A program made the translations under genes and the position numbers. The notes under the pieces are model-generated. The model saw only the letters and a program-made list of their open reading frames with translations, was not told the origin of the DNA and made no database searches. A DNA stretch of 61,568 bases from NCBI GenBank assembly GCA_017516825.1, contig JAFXBC010000060.1:1-61568 (forward strand), given 5' to 3'. Shown here one piece after another: positions 16,509 to 25,889 of the stretch. Each line of letters begins with the position of its first letter. Position 1 is the stretch's first letter. The DNA comes from Clostridia bacterium. Its GTDB lineage: Bacteria > Bacillota > Clostridia > Oscillospirales > CAG-382.

Positions 16509-16772
16509 TTACTGAGCGTTGTTGAGCATCTGGGTAAACTTGCTCTTCTTTCTCGCTGCGTTATTCTTGTGCAGAATACCCTTGTTGACAGCACGGTCGA
16601 TCATGCTGACTGCGTCGAGGTAGGTCTTGGAAGCAAGCTCCTTGTTACCTTCAGCAAGTGCAGCCTGATACTTCTTGATAGAAGTCTTCATAGCGGAACG
16701 GAAGCTCTTATTCTGAAGAGTCTTGGTTTCGGTTACGAGAACGCGCTTCTTTGCAGATTTAATATTAGGCAA
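16509..16772 (-). CDS. rpsT: 30S ribosomal protein S20
   Basis: An 87-residue basic protein that binds 16S rRNA in the 30S subunit. It begins MPNIKSAKKRVLVTETKTLQNKS and ends NKGILHKNNAARKKSKFTQMLNNAQ, both classical for S20. The start is TTG at 16772: AGGAGG lies eight bases upstream of it and this gives exactly the family N-terminus. An in-frame GTG at 16781 is too close to the ribosome site and would add three unusual residues. E. coli rpsT also uses UUG, linked there to autoregulation. The gene is divergent from gpr, the common arrangement in spore formers. Confidence 0.96.
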   Translation of the reverse strand: MPNIKSAKKRVLVTETKTLQNKSFRSAMKTSIKKYQAALAEGNKELASKTYLDAVSMIDRAVNKGILHKNNAARKKSKFTQMLNNAQ

Positions 16773-16810
16773 ACAACTCACCTCCTACTTCTTATTTTTG
16801 GAACCTACTT

Positions 16811-16839
16811 ATATTAGCACACTTTTTCCCATTTTGCAA
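16811..16839 (-). promoter_or_regulatory. Promoter of rpsT
   Basis: On the minus strand TTGCAA (16834-16839), 17 bp, TAATAT (16811-16816) with TGC before the -10. Confidence 0.75.
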
Positions 16840-16917
16840 GAGGTTTTTCGAAAAAAACATATATTTTTTCAAACAGCACAAAATATCAAAAAAACTAAGG
16901 AATGGGAGTTGGCAAAG

Positions 16918-17850
16918 ATGTACAGAAAACGAACGGATCTGGCCTTGGAAACCCGAGAATTACACGCCGAAAAGGGCAAAGAGGACGGGATCGTTGTTAC
17001 CACGCGGCAGGCGGGAGGGGTGAAGATCACCGCCATGGAGATCTCCCCCGCAGGGGAAGAAGCCTGCGGAAGGGCGGCGGGGCGGTACGTCACCCTGGAA
17101 GCGGGTGCGGTATGGCGGGCAGAGCCGGAGGCTTTTGAAACGGCGGTGTCCGAATTGGCAAAGGAGCTTCGTGCCATGCTCCCCGACGGGGAAGGCTGCG
17201 TTCTGGTGGCGGGGCTGGGCAACCGGGAGATCACGGCGGATTCCCTGGGGCCCAAGGTCACCGACAGGCTGTTGGTCACCCGCCATATCAAGCTTTTGGA
17301 AAAGGAGCTGTTTGCCTCCGCGGGGTTTGGGGAGCTGGCGGCTTTGGCGTCGGGCGTTTTGGGACAGACGGGAATGGAAAGCGCGGAGATCATGGCGGGA
17401 GTGGTGAAGCAGATCAAGCCCCGCTGTGTGATCGCCATCGATGCCCTTGCCTCCCGACGACTGGAGCGGCTGGCTTCCACCGTTCAGCTTTCCGACACAG
17501 GCATCCGACCGGGCTCCGGGGTATCCAACCACAGAGCCGCCTTCAACCGTGAGACCCTGGGGGTCCCCGTGATCTCCGTTGGCGTCCCCACCGTGGTGGA
17601 TGCGGGGACTCTGGCTTTTGATCTTTTGGAGGAGCTTGCTGATCGGGAGGGCTTTTCCCCCGATGCCGCCACCATGGAAAAGATCGTAGAAGGTCTGCAA
17701 TGCGGCACAGGAAAGGACTTTTTCGTCACCCCGAAAGACAGCGACGCCCTGACCTCCGGGGCGGCAAGGCTGATCTCCGCCGCCATCAATCTGGCCGTCC
17801 ACGAGGGCATGACCCAAAGAGAGCTTGCAGAATACCAGAGCGGAATATGA
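16918..17850 (+). CDS. gpr: Spore germination protease GPR
   Basis: Aspartate-type endopeptidase (family A25) that degrades small acid-soluble spore proteins at germination. The 310-residue product starts MYRKRTDLALETRE; RTDLALE is the propeptide region whose sequence imitates the SASP cleavage site and where self-processing occurs. Other family segments: VLVAGLGNREITADSLGPKVTDRLLVTRHI, GVLGQTGMESAEIMAGVVKQIKPRCVIAIDALASR, TVQLSDTGIRPGSGVSNHRAAFN, and VISVGVPTVVDAGTL. ATG 16918 is chosen because it gives the family N-terminus; GGGAG lies 13 bases upstream. A forespore promoter is expected; GCAAG...CATATAT near 16836-16864 is only a weak candidate. Its presence argues for sporulation ability. 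Confidence 0.96.
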   Translation: MYRKRTDLALETRELHAEKGKEDGIVVTTRQAGGVKITAMEISPAGEEACGRAAGRYVTLEAGAVWRAEPEAFETAVSELAKELRAMLPDGEGCVLVAGLGNREITADSLGPKVTDRLLVTRHIKLLEKELFASAGFGELAALASGVLGQTGMESAEIMAGVVKQIKPRCVIAIDALASRRLERLASTVQLSDTGIRPGSGVSNHRAAFNRETLGVPVISVGVPTVVDAGTLAFDLLEELADREGFSPDAATMEKIVEGLQCGTGKDFFVTPKDSDALTSGAARLISAAINLAVHEGMTQRELAEYQSGI

Positions 17851-17878
17851 CGGGGATGTAAAAACTTTCCTTAAGCCC

Positions 17879-17907
17879 TTGCCATTTACAAAAATATGTA
17901 GTATAAT
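17879..17907 (+). promoter_or_regulatory. Promoter of the murB cluster
   Basis: TTGCCA (17879-17884), 17 bp, TATAAT (17902-17907), 58 bases before the murB start. Confidence 0.7.
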
Positions 17908-17964
17908 ATAGTGATATATACTATAATTAGGAATGGTATGCTTTTTTACAAGGAGTGACGTGAT

Positions 17965-18831
17965 TTGAAACACACCCTGATTCCTCAAGAGAACATTCGT
18001 ATCGCCCCTTACACCTCCATGCGGGTGGGCGGAGCGGTGCGCTACTTATACCGTCCCGAAACGGAAGACCAATTGGTCGAGCTGGTGGCAGGCTGTAAGG
18101 CTGAAAACACGCCCTACCTGGTGATCGGCAACGCCTCCAACCTGCTGTTCCCCGACGAAGGGTATAACGGCGTGGTGATCGCCACGGGAGGCATCCGTTC
18201 CATTACCTTTGAAAACGGGCTGATCACCGCTTCCTGCGGGGTGTCCCTTTCCGCGCTTTCCGTTTTTGCCATGGAGCATGGGAAAAAGGGGTTGGCATTT
18301 GCCTTCGGCATCCCGGGCACCGTGGGCGGCGGCGTCTACATGAACGCAGGGGCTTACGGCGGAGAGCTTTCCGATTGTTTGGAATACGCCGTTTGTATCG
18401 ACGCCAAGGGCGAAAAGGTTACCCTCTCCGGGGAAGACCTGCGCCTTTCCTACCGTCACAGCCGTTTGCAGGAGGAGGAGCTGTTGCTTCTTTCCGCAAC
18501 CTTCCGCTGTGAGGACGGAGACCCCAAGGAGATCAAGGGGGAAATGGACAAGAACATGGCCGCCCGCAAGGAGAAACAGCCTTTGGAATACCCCTCCTGC
18601 GGAAGTGCCTTCAAGCGGCCGACGGGCTATTACGCAGGGGCGTTGATCCAGGAGGCGGGGCTGAAGGGCTTTTCCATGGGAGGCGCACAGGTCTCCGAAA
18701 AGCACGCGGGCTTTGTGATCAACAAGGGCGGTGCCACCGCCGACGACGTGAAGGCCTTGCTGGCCCACGTGCAGAAGACGGTATACGACCAAAGCGGCGT
18801 CCTGCTGGAGCCCGAGATCCAAATACTGTAA
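17965..18831 (+). CDS. murB: UDP-N-acetylenolpyruvoylglucosamine reductase
   Basis: FAD enzyme that reduces UDP-GlcNAc-enolpyruvate to UDP-MurNAc with NADPH, the second committed step of peptidoglycan synthesis. The 288-residue protein is the short type IIB form: TSMRVGGAVRYLYRP at the N-terminus, the FAD-binding VIGNASNLLFPDEGYNGVVIAT, GIPGTVGGGVYMNAGAYGGELSD, the YRHSRLQEEE stretch (type II), QPLEYPSCGSAFKRP with the catalytic Ser, LIQEAGLKGFSMGGAQVSEKHAGFVIN, and the C-terminal Glu in LLEPEIQIL. The start is TTG 17965 with AAGGAG 11 bases upstream. It leads the murB-whiA-dnaE-PBP run. Confidence 0.96.
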   Translation: MKHTLIPQENIRIAPYTSMRVGGAVRYLYRPETEDQLVELVAGCKAENTPYLVIGNASNLLFPDEGYNGVVIATGGIRSITFENGLITASCGVSLSALSVFAMEHGKKGLAFAFGIPGTVGGGVYMNAGAYGGELSDCLEYAVCIDAKGEKVTLSGEDLRLSYRHSRLQEEELLLLSATFRCEDGDPKEIKGEMDKNMAARKEKQPLEYPSCGSAFKRPTGYYAGALIQEAGLKGFSMGGAQVSEKHAGFVINKGGATADDVKALLAHVQKTVYDQSGVLLEPEIQIL

Positions 18832-18864
18832 GTTTTTTAAGGAAAAAGCGAAAGGAGCACGGCG

Positions 18865-19536
18865 ATGTCTTACTCATCGGAACTGAAGCAACATTTGCAG
18901 ACCCTGGGCTTCAAAAAAGAATGCTGTATGCTTGCCTGCTCTGCGGGATACGACGGGGAGCCCTTTGAAAAAGGGTGTGACCGCTGTCTGGGTTGCTTTT
19001 TAAGAGGCGTTTTCTTCCGCTACGGATATTTGACTCCGCCGGAAAAGGATGCCCTGTTGACCTTTGATTTCTACGACGACTACGCCTTCTACGTGCAGGA
19101 GGTGTTGCAGGAGGCGGGGTTTGACGCCAAGGTCACCTCCCGTCGGGGGAAGAAGCTGATCTATCTGAAGAAAAGCGAATCCGTCTCCGACATCGTCTCT
19201 TTGATGGGAGCCACCAAGTACTCCTTGAAGATCATGGAGGTGCAGGTGGACAAGCAGGTGCGGGGAGAGTTGAACCGCATGGTCAATGCGGAGACCGCAA
19301 ACCTGAACCGCACGGCGGGGGCTTCCGCCAAGCAATTGGCCGCCATCGCGAAGCTGCGGGAAGCCAAAAAGCTTTCCACCCTCTCCGAGGAGCTGATCCT
19401 TGCGGCGGAAATGCGGGAGGCTCACCCGGAGGCGAACTTAGAAGAATTGCGTTTTTATTTCGACCCGCCCATCAGCAAAAGCGGGCTGAATCACCGTTTG
19501 CGTAAGCTCATCGAGCTGGCGGAAGAGTGTAACTGA
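18865..19536 (+). CDS. whiA: DNA-binding protein WhiA, short form
   Basis: WhiA is a LAGLIDADG-derived DNA-binding protein needed for sporulation in Streptomyces and for cell division and chromosome segregation in Bacillus. The C-terminal half (about 130-223) is typical: NRMVNAETANLNRTAGASAKQLAAI, LEELRFYFDPPISKSGLNHRLRKLIELAEE. The N-terminal half is compressed: the usual double LAGLIDADG domain of about 200 residues is reduced to about 125, with GCDRCLGCFLRGVFFRYG as the recognisable part and a cluster of cysteines at about 21-44. AAAGGAG precedes ATG 18865. It starts 33 bases after murB; rapZ and the YvcK gene, usually found between them, are missing. Confidence 0.9.
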   Translation: MSYSSELKQHLQTLGFKKECCMLACSAGYDGEPFEKGCDRCLGCFLRGVFFRYGYLTPPEKDALLTFDFYDDYAFYVQEVLQEAGFDAKVTSRRGKKLIYLKKSESVSDIVSLMGATKYSLKIMEVQVDKQVRGELNRMVNAETANLNRTAGASAKQLAAIAKLREAKKLSTLSEELILAAEMREAHPEANLEELRFYFDPPISKSGLNHRLRKLIELAEECN

Positions 19537-19561
19537 GGAGTTTTCCTCTCGGGAGTGTTCT

Positions 19562-22500
19562 ATGGCATTCGTTCATCTCCATCTTCATACAGAATATTCC
19601 CTTTTGGACGGCGAATGCCGTATCGAAAAGATCCCCGAGGCGGTGAAGAAGGCGGGGCAGACTGCCGTCGCCATCACCGACCACGGTGTGATGTACGGTG
19701 CGGTCCCCTTCTACAAGGCCTGCAAAAAGGAGGGCGTGAAGCCCATCATCGGCTGTGAGGTCTACGTCGCCCCCAGGGGGATGGAGGACAAGGATCGTAT
19801 GGCGGACGGCAACAGCACCCACTTGGTGTTGCTGGTGAAAGACCAAACGGGCTACCGCAATCTGATGGCCATCGTCTCCCGCTCCTTTACCAAGGGCTTT
19901 TTCGACGTCCCCCGCACGGATAAAGCCACCCTGGCCAAGCATTCCCGGGGGCTGATCGCCTTAAGCGGCTGTCTCGAGGGCGGTATCGCCCAAAGCCTTC
20001 TGCTGGGAGACCGTTCCGGGGCCAGAGAGCAGATCCTTTGGTACAAAAGGACCTTCGGGAAGGATTTCTACCTGGAGATCGGCAGACACGGCATCCAGGG
20101 AGAACGGCAGGTAGGCGAGGAGCTGATCCGCTTTTCAAGAGAACTGCAGGTGCCCTTGGTGGCCACCAACGACGTACACTATCTGAAGCAGGGGGATCAC
20201 CAGCTTCAGAAGCTTCTTGCCGCCATCAAAAACGGCACCACGCTGGAGGAAAGCGGCGGCATGGAGGGGTCTCAGTATTATTTGAAGACCGAAAGCGAAA
20301 TGCGTTCCCTGTTCCCCGATCTGCCCGAGGCATTGGAGAACACCGCGCGTATTGCAGAGGAATGCAATTTTGAATTTGATTTTTCCACCTATCACCTGCC
20401 CGTGTTCCCCCTGCCTATGGGAGAAACGGCGGTCTCCCGCCTGCGGAAGCTGGCTGAGGAGGGCTACCGAGGCAGGATCGCCGCAGGACACACGAAGGGC
20501 GGCGAGGAATATATAGAACGGCTGAACTACGAGCTTTCCGTTATCGGCGACATGGGCTTTGCGGATTATTATCTCATCGTCCACGACTTCGTCAGCTACG
20601 CCAAGAAGCAGGAGATCCCCGTGGGTCCCGGCAGAGGAAGCGGCGTGGGAAGCCTGGTGGCCTACTGTATGGGCATCACCGACGTGGATCCCATGCCCTA
20701 CGGCTTGCTGTTCGAGCGGTTTTTGAATCCCGAGCGTATCAGCATGCCCGATTTTGACATTGATTTCAGCGACGAGCGACGGGGCGAGGTCATCGACTAC
20801 GTCACCGCCAAATACGGCAGAGACCACGTTGCCCAGATCATCACCTTCGGTACCATGGCCTGCAAGCAGGCCTTGCGGGATGCAGGACGTGCCATGGGGC
20901 TGACCTACGCCCAGACCGACGAGGTGGTAAGGTTGGTGCCCCGCTATGCCAACGTCACCGTGGAAAGTGCCCTGCAGGAAAGCGACGACCTGCGGAAACG
21001 TTGCGAGGAGGATCCCGACGCCGACCGTCTGGTGCGGTACGCCATGCAATTGGAGGGACGCCCCCGCAACACCTCCACCCACGCCACAGGCGTGGTGATC
21101 ACCGACAAGCCTTTGACGGATTACGTCCCCCTGGCGTTGAACGACGCCGTTCCCGTCACCCAGTACACCATGAACGTGGTGGCGGATCTGGGACTTTTGA
21201 AGATCGATTTTCTGGGGCTTCGCTACCTTTCCATCCTGCGGGATGCGGAAAAGAAGGTGCAAGCCGAATACCCCGCCTTCCGCCTGGATACCATTTCTAT
21301 GGAGGACAAGGCTACCTTCGACCTGCTGTGCGGCGGGAACTCCTTAGGCCTGTTCCAGCTGGAGAGCGAAGGGATGCGGGGGTTGCTGACAAAATTACAA
21401 CCAAGGAATCTGGCAGACATCATCTCCGTCATCTCCCTGTACCGTCCCGGGCCTGCTTTGTCCATCGAGACCTTCCTGAAGAACCGTAAGCACCCCGAGG
21501 AGACGGAATACCTTCTGCCGGAGTTGAAGCCCATCCTGGAGGAGACTCACGGCTGTATGCTGTACCAGGAGCAGGTGATGCAGGTCTGCCGCAGTCTGGC
21601 AGGCTTCACCTTCGGACACGCCGACCTGGTGCGCCGCGCCATGGCCAAAAAAAAGCAGGAGGAGATGGAAAAGGAATACGCCTTCTTCCTGGCGGGGTGT
21701 GAGGAAAACGGCATCCCGGGGGACAAGGCGGAAGCCATCTTTGACCTGATGCGGGAGTTTGCCAAATACGCCTTCAACAAAAGCCATGCGGCGGCCTACG
21801 CCGTGGTGGCGTACCGTACCGCTTACTTGAAGGCCCATTATCCCAAGATCTATATGTGCGCCCTTTTGAATACCCTGGGCGGCAATCGGGATAAGATGCC
21901 GGAGTACGCCGAGGATTGCGCCTCCCTGGGCATTGCCATCCTCCCCCCTCACGTGAATCACTCCGGGGCGGAGTTTACCGTGGAGGGGAAGGACATCCGC
22001 TACGGACTTGCCGCCGTGAAGAACGTGGGCAGTCTGGTGGCTATGCGGATCGTCACCGCAAGGCAGACGGGAAAATATCGTTCCTTTGAGGATCTGCTTT
22101 CCCGTACCGCCCCCGGTGTCAACGCCAAGGCGGTGGAGGCTCTCATCAGCGCAGGGGCGTTGGATGGGCTGAACGGCTCCCGCGGGAGTATGCTTTCCGC
22201 CACGGAGCACGCCATGGAACAGCTTTCCAAGCTGAGAAACAGTCAATCCGCAGGGCAGATCGGCATGTTCGATACCGACGACCAAGGGGACGGGATGCTT
22301 CAAGTCTCCCTCTCCGCGGAGGAAAGTCTGACGGATGCTCAAAAGCTTTCCGCAGAAAAGGAGCATACCGGGTTGTACCTTTCGGGACATCCTTTGGATA
22401 AATATACCCCCTACCGCAAAAGTATGGGCTTCCCAACCGTTTCCGAGCTGTACGCCGCCCTTTCGGAAAAGCCTCCCCGCACCAAGGAGGAGCGTTCCCT

Positions 22501-23032
22501 TTTGGGCATGGTGACGGGAAAGCGGGTGCGGGTAACCAAGAAGAACGAGACCATGGCCTTTGTCTCCATGGAGGATATTACCGGGGAGATGGAGCTGATC
22601 CTGTTCCCCAAAACCTACGCCGCTTTGGGGAATCGGCTGGAGGTGGGTGCCATTTTGCAGGTCACGGGAGAAGCGGAGCTGACGGAATCCCGTTTGGAGG
22701 ACGCCCCCGCCGAGCTGAAAATAATCCTGCGGACGGTTGCCGATCCGGAAAAAGTTTCCAATTCGGAAACAACCCGTACGCAATCTTCTGCTACTATAAT
22801 AACGCCCTCCAAGGCGTCGGCCTTGTATCTGAAGGCCACGGCGGCCAATCGGAGCAATCTGGACCGTGCCATTGCGCTGTCCCGCGCCATCCCGGGAAAA
22901 GCCCGTATCCTGGTCTATTTCGAAGAGGAAAAGAAGCTGCGCGCCGTGAAGGACGCCTCCTGTTCCCCGGACGAAGGGCTAATCCATTCGTTGAAGCAAT
23001 TGTTAGGCGACGGCAACGTCGCGTTGAAGTGA
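19562..23032 (+). CDS. dnaE: DNA polymerase III alpha subunit (DnaE)
   Basis: Family C replicative polymerase of 1156 residues, the usual DnaE length. The N-terminal PHP domain starts FVHLHLHTEYSLLDGECRI and continues VAITDHGVMYGAV. The palm holds GPGRGSGVGSLVAYCMGITDVDP and the catalytic PDFDIDFSDERRGEV (about 396-406). The helix-hairpin-helix and finger region includes FNKSHAAAYAVVAYRTAYLKAHYP. After about residue 985 there is an OB-fold (GKRVRVTKKNETMAFVSMEDITGEMELILFP). It starts 25 bases after whiA with a ribosome site GGGAG-like before ATG 19562. In low-GC Gram-positives DnaE extends primers alongside PolC; PolC is not in this window. Confidence 0.97.
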   Translation: MAFVHLHLHTEYSLLDGECRIEKIPEAVKKAGQTAVAITDHGVMYGAVPFYKACKKEGVKPIIGCEVYVAPRGMEDKDRMADGNSTHLVLLVKDQTGYRNLMAIVSRSFTKGFFDVPRTDKATLAKHSRGLIALSGCLEGGIAQSLLLGDRSGAREQILWYKRTFGKDFYLEIGRHGIQGERQVGEELIRFSRELQVPLVATNDVHYLKQGDHQLQKLLAAIKNGTTLEESGGMEGSQYYLKTESEMRSLFPDLPEALENTARIAEECNFEFDFSTYHLPVFPLPMGETAVSRLRKLAEEGYRGRIAAGHTKGGEEYIERLNYELSVIGDMGFADYYLIVHDFVSYAKKQEIPVGPGRGSGVGSLVAYCMGITDVDPMPYGLLFERFLNPERISMPDFDIDFSDERRGEVIDYVTAKYGRDHVAQIITFGTMACKQALRDAGRAMGLTYAQTDEVVRLVPRYANVTVESALQESDDLRKRCEEDPDADRLVRYAMQLEGRPRNTSTHATGVVITDKPLTDYVPLALNDAVPVTQYTMNVVADLGLLKIDFLGLRYLSILRDAEKKVQAEYPAFRLDTISMEDKATFDLLCGGNSLGLFQLESEGMRGLLTKLQPRNLADIISVISLYRPGPALSIETFLKNRKHPEETEYLLPELKPILEETHGCMLYQEQVMQVCRSLAGFTFGHADLVRRAMAKKKQEEMEKEYAFFLAGCEENGIPGDKAEAIFDLMREFAKYAFNKSHAAAYAVVAYRTAYLKAHYPKIYMCALLNTLGGNRDKMPEYAEDCASLGIAILPPHVNHSGAEFTVEGKDIRYGLAAVKNVGSLVAMRIVTARQTGKYRSFEDLLSRTAPGVNAKAVEALISAGALDGLNGSRGSMLSATEHAMEQLSKLRNSQSAGQIGMFDTDDQGDGMLQVSLSAEESLTDAQKLSAEKEHTGLYLSGHPLDKYTPYRKSMGFPTVSELYAALSEKPPRTKEERSLLGMVTGKRVRVTKKNETMAFVSMEDITGEMELILFPKTYAALGNRLEVGAILQVTGEAELTESRLEDAPAELKIILRTVADPEKVSNSETTRTQSSATIITPSKASALYLKATAANRSNLDRAIALSRAIPGKARILVYFEEEKKLRAVKDASCSPDEGLIHSLKQLLGDGNVALK

Positions 23033-23051
23033 GAAAGGAGCGTTTTGATCC

Positions 23052-25889
23052 ATGAGTGAAGAGAAAAAAACGCCGAGAGAAGGCTCTCCCGAGCAGGAGC
23101 AGCTCTCCATCGAGGATCTGCTGGCCACTGCCCGCAGAAACGGGGAGCCCCGGGAAGCGACGTCGGAAATAGGGCTTTCCACAGACACGGAGGTGATCCC
23201 GCCCCGAGAGGAGCCTGCCGTCACCGTATCCGGTGAGGACAACAAGACCCGTCTGTTCGATACCCCCAAAAAGCCTACCAGGGAAAAGAAGAAAAGCTCC
23301 TTGGACAAGGCTAAGCTGACCATGACGATCCTGAAATACACGGGCAAGTTTTCCTTCAAGAGCTTACTGTTCGTGTTGCGGAAGGCCTTGACCTACACCC
23401 TGAACGTGGTTTTGACCGCCATCATCGTGGGCGTTTTGGTGGGCGCGGTCTGCGTCTTTGCCTTTATGATCTATCTGAACAGCTACGTGAATGCAGAATT
23501 CACGGGGCTGGACAATCTGAAGTACGACTCCTCCTTGACCACCTCCCTGTTTTACGTGGATGAACACGGCAACGAGATGGAATTGGAGGAGGATCGCCTG
23601 TCCTCCAGCGAAAACCGCCTTTGGGTGCCCTACGACGAGATCCCAAAGATCCTGGTGGACGCCTACGTGGCCATCGAGGACCAGCGTTTCTGGGAGCATA
23701 ACGGGGTGGATACTAAGCGTACCCTCTCCGCGGTGTATAACTTCTTCGTCCCCTCCGGCTCCAACTTCGGCGGGTCCACCTTGACCCAGCAGCTGATCAA
23801 AAACGTTACCGGGGAAAACGACACCACCATGCAACGTAAGATCCAGGAGATCTTCCGTGCTCTGGACGTGGAAAAGAAGTACGACAAGACCGAGATCATG
23901 GAGATGTACCTCAACACCATCTACCTGTCCCAGAACTGCTACGGCGTCCGTGCGGCGGCGGAGACCTATTTCGGCAAGCAACTTTCCGAATTGACTTTGA
24001 ACGAATGCGCCGCCATCGCCTCCATCGGCAAATCCCCCATTAAGTACGATCCCATTCTCAACCCCCAGTACAATCTGGAGCGCCGCAACCTGGTGCTTCG
24101 CGAGATGCTGGCCCAGGGGTTGATCACTCAGGAGGAATTTGACGAGGCCTACGACGCTCCCCTGGTATTTGCGGGAGACGAGGAAACGGACTACGGCACC
24201 AAGATCCACTCCTACTACGTGGACGCGGTGATCGAGGACGTAATGGCCGATCTGATGGCCACCTACGGCTACGACGAGCGGACGGCTTCCATTCAACTGT
24301 TCTCCGGCGGTCTGCAGATCGTCACCTGTATGGATCCCAAGATCCAGAGCATTATGGAGAAGGTCTACACCGACGAAAGCTATTGGCCCGCCTCCACGGG
24401 TCTGCAAGCCCAATCCGCTATGTGCGTGATGGATCCCGAAACGGGTGATCTTCTGGGCATCGTGGGCGGACGGGGCGAAAAGAAGGTGGCCCGCGGCTTG
24501 AACCGCGCCACCCAAAGCCGCAGACAGTGCGGCTCCTCCGTCAAGCCGATTTCCGTTTACGCCCTGGCGTTGGAAACGGGACTGTACAACTATGCAGGCC
24601 CCTGCGACGACGTTCCCGTGCTGTACGACGAGAATGCAGAGGTTCACTGGCCCAACAACTTCAACAAGGTGTTCAGCGGCTCCACTTACCTCACCTACGC
24701 CATCAAGCGCTCTATGAACACGGTGGCGGCGGATACCTGCGGGCTGTTGGGCGTGGATCAGGTCTACGACAATATGCTGAAATACGGCTTCACCACCCTG
24801 GTGGACAACCATACCTCCTCCAACGGTACGGTGTTCTCCGATGCCGCCCTCTCTCCTCTGTCTCTGGGCTCCTTTACCTTCGGCGTTACCGTGCGGGAAA
24901 TGACCCAGGCCTACGCCTGCCTTGCCAATAACGGCGTTACCTCCAAGGCGCGTACCTACTCCATGGTGCGGGATGCTTTGGGCAACGTGATCCTAGATAA
25001 CTCCAACGATAAGCAGGAGATCCTGTACTCCGAGGAGACGGCCTATATGATCACCCGTTTGCTGCAGAACGTGGTCACCAGCTCCACCGGTACGGGTTAC
25101 CGCTATATCAAGTTCTACAAGAATTTCGACGGCCTGGAGGTAGTGGGCAAGACCGGTACCACCAACGACGATAAGGACTTGTACTTCTGCGGCTACACCC
25201 CCGATCTGGTAGGTGCTTGCTGGTACGGCTACGACAACAACAAGACCATCACCACCGGCGGCGGTGCGGCGGCCACCCTTTGGGACAGCGTATTCCAGCT
25301 GATCTACGAATACTACGAGGAAGAAGGGATCCGTTACAGACGTAACTTTGAACAGCCCAACACCATCGCATACGCCAAGGATACGGGGCTTCGGATCTGC
25401 ACCATCTCCGGCAAATTGGCTACCGACGCCTGCGATCGGGATATCGCCGTGGTGGTAGACGGAGAGGCCTCCGTGGTTACCAGTGATTTCTATTATATCC
25501 GTTCCGAGGCACCTACGGAATACTGCGATAAGCACGTTCCTGTACAATGGGATACGGTGACCAAGGCGATTTGTCTTCCCGGCTGTCTCTGTCCCCAGGA
25601 AAATCTCATCACCGTCAGCTTCCGTCTGAAGGAGAAGGAGGAGCGTTGCTTCCACTCTGATCTGCGTATCGCCGATACCCAGTATATCATCATCCCCGTT
25701 CCCGACAACTACGAATTTCCCACCAAGCGTTCCCAGCCCTTCTTCATGAACCTGTATAACCAGGAAGAGGATCACGAGGAGTATCCCGGTCATACCTCCG
25801 GTGCAACTTACCCCTACAACCGCTTCTGCTCGGAGCATAGCTCCGGCACGGTATTTGCTCCCCCCATCAATACGGGAGGCACGCCGTGA
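23052..25889 (+). CDS. Bifunctional class A penicillin-binding protein
   Basis: Polymerises and cross-links peptidoglycan. The 945-residue protein has a charged cytoplasmic tail of about 110 residues, one membrane anchor (about 113-145), a GT51 transglycosylase domain (catalytic Glu in VAIEDQRFWEHNGVD near 210; GGSTLTQQLIKN; RRNLVLREML), and a transpeptidase domain with the SxxK motif in CGSSVKPISVYAL (about 494-499), SMN in IKRSMNT (about 552) and KTG in VGKTGTTND (about 698). The tail after about 770 includes a cysteine-rich loop (CLPGCLCP). AAAGGAG precedes ATG 23052, 20 bases after dnaE. It overlaps the next gene by four bases. Confidence 0.95.
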   Translation: MSEEKKTPREGSPEQEQLSIEDLLATARRNGEPREATSEIGLSTDTEVIPPREEPAVTVSGEDNKTRLFDTPKKPTREKKKSSLDKAKLTMTILKYTGKFSFKSLLFVLRKALTYTLNVVLTAIIVGVLVGAVCVFAFMIYLNSYVNAEFTGLDNLKYDSSLTTSLFYVDEHGNEMELEEDRLSSSENRLWVPYDEIPKILVDAYVAIEDQRFWEHNGVDTKRTLSAVYNFFVPSGSNFGGSTLTQQLIKNVTGENDTTMQRKIQEIFRALDVEKKYDKTEIMEMYLNTIYLSQNCYGVRAAAETYFGKQLSELTLNECAAIASIGKSPIKYDPILNPQYNLERRNLVLREMLAQGLITQEEFDEAYDAPLVFAGDEETDYGTKIHSYYVDAVIEDVMADLMATYGYDERTASIQLFSGGLQIVTCMDPKIQSIMEKVYTDESYWPASTGLQAQSAMCVMDPETGDLLGIVGGRGEKKVARGLNRATQSRRQCGSSVKPISVYALALETGLYNYAGPCDDVPVLYDENAEVHWPNNFNKVFSGSTYLTYAIKRSMNTVAADTCGLLGVDQVYDNMLKYGFTTLVDNHTSSNGTVFSDAALSPLSLGSFTFGVTVREMTQAYACLANNGVTSKARTYSMVRDALGNVILDNSNDKQEILYSEETAYMITRLLQNVVTSSTGTGYRYIKFYKNFDGLEVVGKTGTTNDDKDLYFCGYTPDLVGACWYGYDNNKTITTGGGAAATLWDSVFQLIYEYYEEEGIRYRRNFEQPNTIAYAKDTGLRICTISGKLATDACDRDIAVVVDGEASVVTSDFYYIRSEAPTEYCDKHVPVQWDTVTKAICLPGCLCPQENLITVSFRLKEKEERCFHSDLRIADTQYIIIPVPDNYEFPTKRSQPFFMNLYNQEEDHEEYPGHTSGATYPYNRFCSEHSSGTVFAPPINTGGTP

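Noticed and set aside
16770..16781. GTG 16781 as rpsT start
   Set aside because: It lies directly on the ribosome site and adds three residues not found in S20.
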